Notes under the pieces: model-generated
Told to the model about the DNA's origin: nothing
The model's database searches: none
Seen by the model: the letters and a program-made list of their open reading frames with translations, nothing else
Origin: Bombus terrestris
Lineage: Eukaryota > Arthropoda > Insecta > Hymenoptera > Apidae
Length of the DNA: 64,000 nt
Assembly (NCBI RefSeq): GCF_910591885.1
Contig: NW_025963548.1
Location: 1,479,501 to 1,543,500, forward strand
Direction of reading: 5' to 3'
Part shown: one piece after another, positions 24,914 to 37,944 of the stretch
Layout: each line of letters begins with the position of its first letter
Numbering within the stretch: the stretch's first letter is position 1
Position numbers and translations under genes: made by a program

Positions 24914-27900
24914 TTATGTGAAACTATTCACAAACTGTAAACTTTTGTCAGTAGGCAATTCGATAATGACTTCCGGCTCCTCGTGCTGGTGCGAGTATTT
25001 CAATGTCCCTATGTGCCAAACCGTTGGATTGTGGCACACCTTTCCGCGTCCCTCGCTCACCGTGCTCGCACGAAAACTATTGCCTAACCTAAAATCAATC
25101 CCTCTTGCGTTCATTATTCGATAAGAGGCGACTTATTTCAAATTTGGGAACGTGTCGGATCGGATATGAGGTTGGACGACATTTTTACGAGCGAGCGGAG
25201 CGAGTGAGCAACGATCACAATTTCCTAGCAATACAATTACCTTATATTGCCTTGCATATATTTCCAGTTATTATCTAATTTGGTCAGACATTTCTGACAT
25301 CACATTGCACTTTACTATGTGGAAATAGTGCTATTTATGTGAAACTATTGATAAACTGTAAACTTTTGTCAGTAGGCAATAGGATAAAGACTTCCGGCTC
25401 CTCGGGCTGGTGCGAATACTTCAATGTCCCCATGTGCCAAACCGTTGGATTGTGACACACCTTTCCGCGTCCCTCGCTCACCGTGCTCGCACGAAAACTA
25501 TTGCCTAACCTAAAACCAATCCCTCTTGCGTTCATTATTCGATAAGAGGCGACTTATTTCAAATTTGGGAACGTGTCGGATCGGATGTGAGGTTGGACTA
25601 CATTTTTACGAGCGAGCGGAGCGAGTGAGCAACGATCACAATTTCCAAGGAATACAAATACCTTATATTGCCTTGCATATATTTCCAGTTATTACCTAAT
25701 TTTGTCAGCGATTTCGGACCTCATGTTGCACTGTGCTATGTGGAAATATTACTATTTATGTGAAACTATTCACAAACTGTAAACTTTTGTCAGTAGGCAG
25801 TACGATGAGGACTTCCGGCTCCTCGGGCTGGTGCGAATATTTCAATGTCCCTATGTGCCAAACCGTTGCTTTGTGACAGATATTTCCGCGTCCCTCGCTC
25901 GTCGTGCTCGCTCGAAAGCTATAACCTAACCGAAAACCAATAAATCTTGCGTTCATTATTCGATATGGGGCGACTTATTTCAAATTTGGGAACGTGTCGG
26001 ATCGGATGTGAGGTTGGACGACATTTTTACGAGCGAGCGGGGCGAGCGAGCAACGATCACAATTTCCAAGCAATACAATTACCTTATATTGCCTTGCATA
26101 TATTTCCAGTTATTACCTAATGTTGTCAGACATTTCTGACATCACATTGCACTTTACTATGTGGAAATAGTGCTATTTATGTGAAACTATTGATAAACTG
26201 TAATATTTGTCAGTAGGCAATAGGATAAAGACTTCCGGCTCCTCGGGCTGGTGCGAATACTTCAATGTCCCCATGCGCCAAACCGTTGGATTGTGACATA
26301 CCTTTCCGCGTCCCTCGCTCACCGTGCTCGCACGAAAACTATTGCCTAACCTAAAACCAATCCCTCTTGCGTTCGTCATTCTATATGGAGGCGACTTGTT
26401 TCAAATTTGGGAACGTGTCGGATCGGTTGTATGGTTGGACTACATTTTTACGAGCGAGCGGAGCGAGTGAGCAACGATCACAATTTCCAAGGAATACAAA
26501 TACCTTATATTGCCTTGCATATATTTCCAGTTATTACCTAATTTTGTCAGCGATTTCGGACCTCATGTTGCACTGTGCTATGTGGAAATATTACTATTTA
26601 TGTGAAACTATTCACAAACTGTAAACTTTTGTCAGTAGGCAATTCGATAATGACTTCCGGCTCCTCGTGCTGGTGCGAATATTTCAATGTCCCTATGTGC
26701 AAAACCGTTGGATTATGACACACCTTTCCGCGTCCCTCGCTCACCGTGCTCGCACGAAAACTATTGCCTAACCTAAAACCAATCCCTCTTTCGTTCATTA
26801 TTCGATAAGAGGCGACTTATTTCAAATTTGGGAACGTGTCGGATCGGTTGTATGGTTGGACTACATTTTTACGAGCGAGCGGAGCGAGTGAGCAACGATC
26901 ACAATTTCTAAGCAATACAAATACCTTATATTGCCTTGCATATATTTCCAGTTATTACCTAATTTTGTCAGACATTTCTGACATCACATTGCACTTTACT
27001 ATGTGGAAATAGTGATATTTATGTGAAATTATTGATAAACTGTAAACTTTTGTCAGTAGGCAATAGGATAAAGACTTCCGGCTCCTCGGGCTGGTGCGAA
27101 TACTTCAATGTCCCCATGTGCCAAACCGTTGGATTGTGACACACCTTTCCGCGTCCCTCGCTCACCGTGCTCGCACGAAAACTATTACCTAACCTAAAAC
27201 CAACCCCTCTTGCGTTCATTGTTCGATATGGGGCGACTTATTTCAGATTTGGGAACGTGTCGGATCGGTTGTGAGGTTGGACTACATTTTTACGAGCGAG
27301 CGGAGCGAGTGAGCAACGATCACAATTTCCTAGCAATACAATTACCTTATATTGCCTTGCATATATTTCCAGTTATTACCTAATTTTGTCAGACATTTCT
27401 GACATCACATTGCACTTTACTATGTGGAAATAGTGCTATTTATGTGAAACTATTCATAAACTGTAAACCTTTGTCAGTAGGCAATTCGATAATTACTTCC
27501 GGCTCCTCGGGCTGGTGCGAATACTTCAATGTCCCCATGTGCCAAACCGTTGGATTGTGACACACCTTTCCGCGTCCCTCGCTCACCGTGCTCGCACGAA
27601 AACTATTGCCTAACCTAAAACCAATCCCTCTTGCGTTCATTATTCGATAAGAGGCGACTTATTTCAAATTTGGGAACGTGTCGGATCGGATGTGAGGTTG
27701 GACTACATTTTTACGAGCGAGCGGAGCGAGTGAGCAACGATCACAATTTCCAAGGAATACAAATACCTTATATTGCCTTGCATATATTTCCAGTTATTAC
27801 CTAATTTTGTCAGCGATTTCGGACCTCATGTTGCACTGTGCTATGTGGAAATATTACTATTTATGTGAAACTATTCACAAACTGTAAACTTTTGTCAGTA

Positions 27901-30900
27901 GGCAGTACGATGAGGACTTCCGGCTCCTCGGGCTGGTGCGAATATTTCAATGTCCCTATGTGCCAAAACGTTGCTTTGTGACAGATATTTCCGCGTCCCT
28001 CGCTCGTCGTGCTCGCTCGAAAGCTATAACCTAACCGAAATCCAATAAATCTTGCGTTCATTATTCGATATGGGGCGACTTATTTCAAATTTGGGAACGT
28101 GTCGGATCGGATGTGAGGTTGGACGACATTTTTACGAGCGAGCGGAGCGAGCGAGCAACGATCACAATTTCCAAGCAATACAAATACGTTATATTGCCTT
28201 GCATATATTTCCAGTTATTATTCCAGTTATTTCGGACCTCATGTTGCACTGTACTATGTGGAAATATTACTATTTATGTGAAACTATTCATAAACTGTAA
28301 ACTTTTGTCAGTAGGCAATTCGATAATGACTTCCGGCTCCTCGTGCTGGTGCGAATATTTCAATGTCCCTATGTGCCAAACCGTTGGATTGTGACAGACC
28401 TATCCGCGTCCCTCGCTCGCCGTGCTCGCTCGAAAACTATAGCCTAACCTAAAACCAATCCCTCTTGCGTTCATTATTAGATATGGAGCGACTTATTTCA
28501 AATTTGGGAACGTGTCGGATTGGTTGTGAGGTTGGAATAGATTTTTACGAGCGAGCGGAGCGAGCGAGCAACGATCACAATTTCCAAGCTATACATATAC
28601 ATTCTAATGCCTTGCATATATTTCCTGTTATAACCTAATTTTGTCAGACATTTCTGACATCACATTGCACGTTACTATGTGGAAATAGTCCTATTTATGT
28701 GAAACTATTCACAAACTGTACACTTTTGTCAGTAGGCAATGGGATAAAGACTTCCGGCTCCTCGGTCTGGTGCGGACATTTCAATGTCCCCATGTGCCAA
28801 ACCGTTGGATTGTGACACATCTATCCGCGTCCCTCGCTCGCCGTGATCGCTCGAAAACTATAGCCTAACCTAAAACCAATCCCTCCTGCGTTCATTATTC
28901 GATATGGGGCGACTTATTTCAAATTTGGGAACGTGTCGGATCGGATCTGAGGTTGGACTAGATTTTTATGAGCGAGCGGAGCGTGCCAGAAACGATCACA
29001 ATTTCCAAGCTATACATATACCTTCTATTGCCTTGCATATATTTCGTGTTATAACCTAATTTTGTCAGACATTTCTGATATCACATTGCACTTTACTATG
29101 TGGAAATGGTGTTATTTATGTGAAACTATTGATAAACTGTAAACTTTTGACACTAGGCAATAGGATAAAGACTTCCGGCTCCTCGGGCTTGTGCGTATGC
29201 TTCAATGTCCCTATGTGCCAAACCGTTGGATTGTGACAGACATATCCGCGTCCCTCGCTCGCCGTACCCGCTCGAAAACTATAGCCTAACCTAAAACCAA
29301 TCCCTCTCGCGTTCATTATTCGATATGGGGCGACTTATTTCAAATATGGGAACATGTCGGATCGGATGTGAGGTTGGACTATATTTTTACGAGCGAGCGG
29401 AGCGAGCGAGCAACCATCCCAATTTCCAAGACATACAAATACCTTCTATTGCCTTGCATATATTTCGTGTTACAACCTAATTTTGTCAGCTATTTCGGAC
29501 CACATGTTGCACTGTGCTATGTGGAAATATTACTATTTATGTGAAACTATTTACAAACTGTAAACTTTTGTCAGTAGGCAATTCGTTAAGGACTTCCGGC
29601 TCCTCGGGCTGGTGCGAATATTTCAGTGTCCCTATGTGCCAAACCGTTGGTTTGTGACAGATATTTCCGCGTCCCTCGCTCGCCGTGCTCGCTCGAAAAC
29701 TATAACCTAACCTAAAACCAATCCTTCTTGGGCTCATTATTCGATAAGGGGCGACTTATTTCCAATTTGGGAACATGTCGGATCGGATGTGAGGTTGGAC
29801 TATATTTTTACGAGCGAGCGGAGCGAGCGAGCAACGATCACAATTTCCAAGCAATACAAATACCTTATATTGCCTTGCATATATTTCCAGTTATTATTTC
29901 AGTTATTTCGGACCTCATGTTGCACTGTACTATGTGGAAATATTACTATTTATGTGAAACTATTCATAAACTGTAAACTTTTGTCGGTAGGCAATTTGAT
30001 AATGACTTCCGGCTCCTCGTGCTGGTGCGAATATTTCAATGTCCCTATGTGCAAAACCGTTGGATTATGACAGACCTATCCGCGTCCCTCGCTCGCCGTA
30101 CTCGCTCGAAAACTATAGCCTAACCTAAAACCAATCCCTCTTGCGTTCATTATTAGGTATGGGGCGACTTATTTCAAATGTGGGAACGTGTCGGATCGGA
30201 TGTGAGGTCGGACGACATTTTTACGAGCGAGCGGAGCGAGCGAGCAACGATCACAATTTCCGAGCAATACAAATAACTTATATTGCCTTGCATATATTTC
30301 CAGTTATTACCTAATTTTGTCAGACATTTCTAACATCATATTGCACTTTACTATGTGGAAATAGTGCTATTTATGAGAAACTATTCATAAACTGTAAACT
30401 TTCGTAGGTAGGCAATTTGATAATGACTTCCGGCTCCTCGTGCTGGTGCGAATATTTCAATGTCCCTATGTGCAAAACCGTTGGATTATGACAGACCTTT
30501 ACACGTCTCTCGCTCCCCGTGCTCGCTCGAAAACTATAACCTAACCTAAAACCAATCCCTCTTGCGTTCATTATTAGATATGGGGCGACTTATTTCAAAT
30601 TTGGGAACGTGTCGGATCGGATGTGAGGTTGGACGACATTTTTACGAGCGAGCGGAGCGAGCGAGCAACGATCACAATTTCCGAGCAATACAAATACCTT
30701 CCATTGCCTTGCATATATTTCGTGTTATATCCTAATTTTGTCAGACATTTCTGACATCACATTGCACTTTACTATGTGGAAATAGTGCTATTTATGTGAA
30801 ACTATTGATAAACTGTAAACCTTTGTCAGTAGGCAATAGGATAAAGACTTCCGGCTCCTCGGGCTGGTGCAGATATTTCAATGTCCCCATGTGCCAAATC

Positions 30901-31200
30901 GTTGGATTGTGACACACCTTTCCGCGTCCCTCGCTCGCCGTGCTCGCTCGAAAACTAATGCCTAACCTAAAACCAATCCCTCTTGCGTTCATTATTCGAT
31001 AAGGGGAGACTTATTTCAAATTTGGGAACGTGTCGGATCGGTTGTGATGTTGGACTAGATTTTTACGAACGAGCGGAGCGAGCGAGCAACGACCACAATT
31101 TCAAAGCTATACATATACCTTCTATTGCCTTGCATATATTTCCAGTTATTACCTAATTTTGTCAGCGATTTCGGACCCCATGTTGCAGTGTACTATGTGG

Positions 31201-31214
31201 AAATAGTACTATTT
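31201..31214. repeat. Perfect 14-bp palindrome AAATAGTACTATTT
   Basis: Fully self-complementary. It recurs at the same monomer position at 31622-31635, 37091-37104 and 44691-44704, among others. The sister variant AAATAGTGCTATTT has 6-bp arms around TG, and AAATATTACTATTT has 5-bp arms around TTAC. The inverted-repeat arms therefore persist while the centre varies. Confidence 0.85.
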
Positions 31215-32054
31215 ATGTGAAACTATTGATAAACTGTAAGCTTTTGTCAGTAGGCAATAGGATAAAGACTTCCGGCCTATCGGGCTGGTGCGAATATTTC
31301 AGTGTCCCCATGGGCCAAACCGATGGCTTGTGACACATCGTTCCGCGTCCTTCGCTCGCCGTGCTCGCTCTAAAACTATAGCCTATCCTAAAACCAATCC
31401 CTCTTGCGTTCATTATTCGATATGGGGCGACTTACTTCAAATTTGGGAACGTGCCGGATCGGTTGTGAAATTGGACTAGATTTTTACGAACGAGCGGAGC
31501 GAGCGGGCAACGATCACAATTTCCAAGCTATACATATACCTTATATTGCCTTGCATATATTTCCAGTTATTACCTAATTTTGTCAGCGATTTCGGACCCC
31601 ATGTTGCACTGTACGATGTGGAAATAGTACTATTTATGTGAAACTATTGATAAACTGTAAGCTTTTGTCAGTAGGCAATAGGATAAAGACTTCCGGCCCA
31701 TCGGGCTGGTGCGAATATTTCAGTGTCCCCATGGGCCAAACCGATGGCTTGTGACACATCGTTCCGCGTCCATCGCTCGCCGTGCTCGCTCTAAAACTAT
31801 AGCCTATCCTAAAACCAATCCCTCTTGCGTTCATTATTCGATATGGGGCGACTTACTTCAAATTTGGGAACGTGTCGGATCGGCTGTAAGGTGGGACTAG
31901 ATATTTACGAGCGAGCGGAGCGAGCGAGCAACGACCACAATTTCCAAGTAATACATATACCTTCTATTGCCTTGCATATATTTCGTGTTATAACCTAATT
32001 TTGTCAGACATTTCTGACACCACATTGCACGTTACTACGTGGAAATATTACTAT
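31213..32054. repeat. Adjacent near-identical twin monomers
   Basis: 31213-31633 and 31634-32054 share CCATGGGCCAAACCGATGG, GTGACACATCG, GCTCTAAAACTATAGCC and ACTTACTTCAAA. Only a few differences are visible (GGCCTATCGG against GGCCCATCGG; CCTTCGCTC against CCATCGCTC). This is a recent local duplication at the start of subdomain B2. Confidence 0.86.
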
Positions 32055-33306
32055 TTATGTGAAACTATTCATAAACTGTAAACTTTTGTCAGTAGGCAAT
32101 TCGATAAAGACTTCCGACTCCTCGGGCATGTGCGAATATTTCAATGTCCCTATGCGCCAAATCGTTGGATTGTGACAGACCTTTCCGCGTCCCTTGCTCG
32201 CCGTGCTCGCTCGAAAACTATAACCTAACCTAAAACCAATCCCTCTTGCGTTCATTATTCGATATGGGGCGACATATTTCAAATTTGGGAGCGTGCCGGA
32301 TCCGTTGTGAGGTTGGATTAGATTTTTGCGAGCGAGCGCAGCGAGCGAGCAACGATCACAATTTCCAAGCTATACATATACCTTCTATTGCCTTGCATAT
32401 ATTTCCAGTTATTACCTAATTTTGTCAGCGATTTCGGACCTCATGTAGCACTGTACTATGTGGAAATATTACTATTTATATGAAACTATTCATAAACTGT
32501 AAACTTCTGTCAGTAGGCAATAGGATAAAGACTTCCGGCTCCTCGGGCTGGAGCGAATATTTTAATGTCCCTATGTACCAAACCGTTGGATTGCGACAGA
32601 CCTTTCCGCGTCCCTCGCTCGCCGTGCTCGCTCGAATACTATAGCCTAACCTAAAACCAATCCCTCTTGCGTTCGTCATTCTATATGGAGGCGACTTATT
32701 TCAAATTTGGGAACGTTTCGGATCGGTTGTGAGGGTTGACTAGATTTTTACGAGTGAGCGGAGCGAGCGAGCAACGATCACAATTTCCAAGTAATACATA
32801 TACCTTCTATTGCCTTGCATATATTTCGTGTTGTAACCTAACTTTGTCAGACATTTCGGACAGCACATTGCACTGTACTATGTAGAAATAGTACTATTTA
32901 TGTGAAACTATTGATAAACTGTAAAATTTTGTCGGTAGGCAATTCGATAAAGACTTCCGGCCCCTCGGGCTGGTGCGAATATTTCAATGTCCAAATGTGC
33001 CAAACCGTTGGATTGTGACACACCTTTACGCGTCTCTCGCTCGCCGTGCTCGCTCGAAAACTATAGCCTATCCGAAAGCCAATCCCTCTTGCGTTCGTCA
33101 TTCTATATGGAGGCGACTTGTTTCAAATTTGGGAACGTGTCGGATCGATTGTGAGGTTGGACTAGATCTTTACGAGCGAGCGGAGCGAGCGAGCAACGAT
33201 CACAATTTCCAAGCTATACATATACATTATATTGCCTTGCGTATATTTCGTGTTATTACCTAACTTTTTCAGCCATTTCTGACATCACATTGCACTTTAC
33301 TATGTG

Positions 33307-33311
33307 CTATT
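33307..33311. repeat. 5-bp CTATT insertion variant (also 41304, 42997, 43842)
   Basis: TATGTGGAAATAG becomes TATGTGCTATTGAAATAG, adding CTATT. The same junction occurs at 33307-33311, 41304-41308, 42997-43001 and 43842-43846. At the first three sites the next monomer carries GATTATTTCACTGTCCCC; the last has lost it. The inserted CTATT can pair with AATAG just downstream, extending the local inverted repeat. Confidence 0.88.
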
Positions 33312-33384
33312 GAAATAGTGCTATTTATGTGAAACTATTCACAAACTGTAAACTATTGTCGGTAGGCAATTCGATAAAGACTTC

Positions 33385-33772
33385 CGGCTCCTCGGGCTGG
33401 TGCGATTATTTCACTGTCCCCATGTGCCAATCCGTTGGATTGTGACTCACCTTTACTCGTCCCTCGCTCGCCGTGCTCACTCGAAAACTATAGCCTATCC
33501 TAAAACCAATCCCTGTTGCGTTCGTTATTCTATATGGAGGCGACTTATTTCAAATTTGGGATCGTGTCGGATCGGTTGTGAGGTTTGACTAGATTTTTAC
33601 GTGCGAGCGGAGCGAGCGAGCAACGATCACAATTTCCAAGCAATACATATACCTTATATTGCCTTGCATATATTTCCAGTTATTACCTAATTTTGTCAGC
33701 GATTTCGTACCTCATGTTGCACGGTACTATGTGGAAATATTACTATTTATGTGAAACTATTGATAAACTATA
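33385..33772. repeat. GATTATTTCACTG module, copy 1 of 3-4
   Basis: Shared variants GATTATTTCACTGTCCCC, GTGCCAATCCG, GTGACTCACCTTTACTCG, CCCTGTTGCG, TTTTTACGTGCG and TTGCACGGTAC occur here and at 36323-36710 (offset 2938) and 41382-41769 (offset 7997 from the first). The first part recurs again near 43078-43180. The module moves as a linked block of about one monomer. Confidence 0.85.
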
Positions 33773-33937
33773 AACTTTTGTCAGTAGGCAATAGGATAAA
33801 GACTTCCGGCTCCTCGGGCTGGTGCGAATATTTCAATGTCCCCATGTGCCAAACCGTTGGATTGTGACACACCTTTCCGCGTCCCTCGCTCACCGTGCTC
33901 GCTCGAATACTATAGCCTATCCTAAAACCAATCCCTC

Positions 33938-35623
33938 TTGCGTTCATTAGTCGATATGGAGGCGACTTATTTCAAATTTGGGAACGTGTCGGATCGGTTG
34001 AGAGGTTGGACTAGATTTTTACGAGCGAGCGGAGCGAGCGAGCAACGATCACAATTTCCATGTAATACATATACCTTCTATTGCCTTGCGTATATATCGT
34101 GTTATAACCTAATTTTGTCAGACATTTCTGACACCACATTGCACTTTACTACGTGGAAATATTACTATTTATGTGAAACTATTCATAAACTGTAAACTTT
34201 TGTCAGTAGGCAATTCGATAAAGACTTCCGACTCCTCGGGCTTGTGCGAATATTTCAATGTCCCTATGTGCCAAATCGTTGGATTGTGACAGACCTTTCC
34301 GCGTCCCTTGCTCGCAGTGCTCGCTCGAAAACTATAACCTAACCTAAAACCAATCCCTCTTGCGTTCATTATTCGATATGGGTCGACTTATTTCAAATTT
34401 GGGAGCGTGCCGGATCCGTTGTGAGGTTGGATTAGATTTTTACGAGCGAGCGCAGCGAGCGAGTAACGATCACAATTTCCAAGCTATACATATACCTTCT
34501 ATTGCCTTGCATATATTTCCAGTTATTACCTAATTTTGTCAGCGATTTCGGACCTCATGTAGCACTGTGCTATGTGGAAATATTACTATTTATATGAAAC
34601 TATTCATAAACTGTAAACTTCTGTCAGTAGGCAATAGGATAAAGACTTCCGGCTCCTCGGGCTGGTGCGAATATTTCAATGTCCCCATGTGCCAAACCGT
34701 TGGATTGTGACACACCTTTCCGCGTCCCTCGCTCGCCGTGCTCGCTCGAATACTATAGCCTATCATAAAACCAATCCCTCTTGCGTTCATTAGTCGATAT
34801 GGAGGCGACCTCTTTCAAATTTGGGAACGTGTCGGATCGGTTGAGAGGTTGGACTAGATTTTTACGAGCGAGCGGAGCGAGCGAGCAACGATCACAATTT
34901 CCATGTAATACATATACCTTCTATTGCCTTGCGTATATATCGTGTTATAACCTAATTTTGTCAGACATTTCTGACACCACATTGCACTTTACTACGTGGA
35001 AATATTACTATTTATGTGAAACTATTCACAAACTGTAAACTTTTGTCAGTAGGCAATTCGATAAAGACTTCCGACTCCTCGGGCTTGTGCGTATATTTCA
35101 ATGTCCCTATGTGCCAAATCGTTGGATTGTGACAGACCTTTCCGCGTCCCTTGCTCGCAGTGCTCGCTCGAAAACTATAACCTAACCTAAAACCAATCCC
35201 TCTTGAGTTCATTATTCGATATGGGGCGACTTATTTCAAATTTGGGAGCGTGCCGGATCCGTTGTGAGGTTGGATTAGATTTTTACGAGCGAGCGCAGCG
35301 AGCGAGTAACGATCACAATTTCCAAGCTATACATATACCTTCTATTGCCTTGCATATATTTCCAGTTATTACCTAATTTTGTCAGCGATTTCGGACCTCA
35401 TGTAGCACTGTACTATGTGGAAATATTACTATTTATATGAAACTATTCATAAACTGTAAACTTCTGTCAGTAGGCAATAGGATAAAGACTTCCGGCTCCT
35501 CGGGCTGGAGCGATTATTTTAATGTCCCTATGTACCAAACCGTTGGATTGCGACAGACCTTTCCGCGTCCCTCGCTCGCCGTGCTCGCTCGAATACTATA
35601 GCCTAATCTAAAACCAATCCCTC
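33938..35623. repeat. Two-monomer duplication, 843 bp
   Basis: 33938-34780 and 34781-35623 are shifted by 843 bp. Shared features are ATTAGTCGATATGGAGG, GGTTGAGAGGTTGG, CCATGTAATACATATACC, GCGTATATATCG, TACTACGTGG and CCCTTGCTCGCAGTGC. Differences are few in the first 650 bp (ACCTCTTTC against ACTTATTTC near the start). The second unit then diverges (GGAGCGATTATTTTAATG near 35510). Confidence 0.84.
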
Positions 35624-35700
35624 TTGCGTTCGTCATTCGATATGGAGGCTACTTATTTCAAATTGGGGAACGTGTCGGATCCGATGTGAGGTTGGACTAG

Positions 35701-35730
35701 ATTTTTACGAGCGAGCAACTATCACAATTT
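35701..35730. repeat. Independent 13-bp deletion in the GAGC box
   Basis: The box here reads TTTTTACGAGCGAGCAACTATC: one CGAGCGAGC copy plus GGAG is missing. The same 13 bp is lost in ten monomers of the right third, but those share a linked TTCTTTTTCCTTGC haplotype that is absent here. This copy probably arose separately by recombination between the 9-bp direct repeats. Confidence 0.87.
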
Positions 35731-36111
35731 CCAAGCAATACATATAAATTATATTGCCTTGCATATATTTCCAGTTATTACCTAATTTGGTCAGCAATTT
35801 CGGACCTCATGTTGCACGGTACTATGTGGAAATATTACTATTTATGTGAAACTATTGATAAACTATAAACTTTTGTCAGTAGGCAATAGGATAAAGACTT
35901 CCGGCTCCTCGGGCTGGTGCGAATATTTCAATGTCCCCATGTGCCAAACCGTTGGATTGTGACACACCTTTCCGCGTCCCTTGCTCGCCGTGCTCGCTCG
36001 AAAACTATAACCTAACCTAAAACCAATCCCTCTTGCGTTCATTATTCGATATGGGGCGACTTATTTCAAATTTGGGAGCGTGTCGGATCCGTTGTGAGGT
36101 TGGATTAGATT

Positions 36112-36140
36112 TTCACGAGCTTTTGGAGCGAGCGAGCAAC
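36112..36140. repeat. Aberrant GAGC box (GAGCTTTTGGAGCG)
   Basis: CACGAGCTTTTGGAGCGAGC replaces the usual box, so the middle of the first CGAGCGAGC repeat is altered to CTTTT without changing the length much. This is the only such box I noticed. It removes part of the fold-back arm in this monomer. Confidence 0.82.
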
Positions 36141-37944
36141 GTTCACAATTTCCAAGCGATACATATACCCTCTATTGCCTTGCATATATTTCGTGTTATA
36201 ACGTAATTTTGCCAGCGATTTCGGACCTCATGTTGCACTGTACTATATGGAAATATTACTATTTATATGAAACTATTCATAAACTGTAAACTTCTGTCAG
36301 TAGGCAATAGGATAAAGACTTCCGACTCCTCGGGCATGTGCGATTATTTCACTGTCCCCATGTGCCAATCCGTTGGATTGTGACTCACCTTTACTCGTCC
36401 CTCGCTCGCCGTGCTCACTCGAAAACTATAGCCTATCCTAAAACCAATCCCTGTTGCGTTCGTCATTCTATATGGAGGCGACTTATTTCAAATTTGGGAA
36501 CGTGTCGGATCGGTTGTGAGGTTTGACTAGATTTTTACGTGCGAGCGGAGCGAGCGAGCAACGATCACAATTTCCAAGCAATACATATACCTTATATTGC
36601 CTTGCATATATTTCCAGTTATTACCTAATTTTGTCAGCGATTTCGGACCTCATGTTGCACGGTACTATGTGGAACTATTACTATTTATGTGAAACTATTG
36701 ATAAACTATAAACTTTTCTCAGTAGGCAATAGGATAAAGACTTCCGGCTCCTCGGGCTGGTGCGAATATATCAGTGTCCCCATGGGCCAAACCGATGGTG
36801 ACACACCTTTCCGTGTCCCTCGCTCGCCGTGCTCGCTCGAAAACTATAGCCTATCCTAAAACCAATCCCTTTTGCGTTCGTCATTCGATATGGAGGCGAC
36901 TTATTTCAAACTTGGGAACGTGTCGGATCGGATGTGAGGTTGGACTAGATTTTTGCGAGCGAGCGGAGCGAGCGAGCGACGATCACAATTTCCAAGCTAT
37001 ACATATACATTTTATTGCCTTGCGTATATTTCGTGTTATTACCTAACTTTGTCAGCCATTTCGGACATCACATTGCACTGTACTATGTAGAAATAGTACT
37101 ATTTATGTGAAACTATTGATAAGCTGTAAAATTTTGTCCGTAGGCAATTCGATAAAGACTTCCGGCTCCTCGGGCTGGTGCGAATATTTCAATGTACCCA
37201 TGTGCCAAACCGTTGGATTGTGACACACCATTTCGCGTCCCTCGCTCACCGTGCTCGCTCGAAAACTAATGCCTAACCTAAAACCAATCCCTCTTGCGTT
37301 CATTATTCGATATGGGGCGACTTATTTCAAATTTGGGAACGTGTCGGATCGGTTGTGAGGTTGGATTATATTTTTACGAGCGAGCGGAGCGAGCGAGCAA
37401 TGTTCACAATTTCGAAGCTATACATATACCTTCTATTGCCTTGCATATATTTCGTGTTATAACCCAATTTTGTCAGACATTTCTGACATCACATTGCACT
37501 TCACTATGTGGAAATAGTGCTATTTATGTGAAACTATTGATAAACTGTAAAATTTTGTCGGTAGGCAATTCGATATATACTTCCGGCTCCTCGGGCTGGT
37601 GCGAATAATTCAATGTCCCCATGTGCCAAACCGTTGGATTGTGACACACCTTTACGCGTCTCTCGCTCGCCGTTCTCGCTCGAAAACTATAGCATATCCT
37701 AAAACTAATCCCTCTTGCCTTCATTATTCGATATCTGGCGACTTATTTCAAATTTGGGAGCGTATCGGATCCGTTGTGAGGTTGGATTAGATTTTTACGA
37801 GAGAGCGGAGCGAGCGAGGAACGATCACAATTTCCAAGCTATACATATACCTTCTATTGTCTTGCATATATTTCCAGTTATTACCTAATTTTGGCAGCGA
37901 TTTCGGACCTCATGTTGCACTGTACTATGTGGAAATATTACTAT

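Larger units (their letters stand above)
21562..28281. repeat. Pentameric higher-order repeat, 2097-2105 bp, three units and part of a fourth
   Basis: A distinctive monomer with CAATAAATC, GGCAGTACGAT and TGACAGATATTTCC recurs with CAATAAATC starting at 21744, 23841, 25938 and 28043: spacings of 2097, 2097 and 2105 bp. That is five monomers, with the 8-bp net loss present in the first two units. The units start at anchors 21562, 23659, 25756 and 27861. Monomers between them keep partial order; those at 22817 and 23238 match 27019 and 27440 at offset 4202, two pentamers. Confidence 0.87.
20155..31200. repeat. Satellite family B, subdomain B1
   Basis: About 26 monomers at 421 bp. Common markers are GAGTGAGCAACGATCAC, AATACAAATACC, TTTCCAGTTATTACC, GGATTGTGACACACC, ACCGTGCTCGCACG and ATTGCCTAACC. 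Several monomer types alternate (AATAGTGCTATTT against AATATTACTATTT; GCAATAGGATAAAG against GCAATTCGATAATG), giving the pentameric higher-order repeat described separately. The stretch from about 28.3 to 31.2 kb is less regular and carries many private substitutions. Confidence 0.88.
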
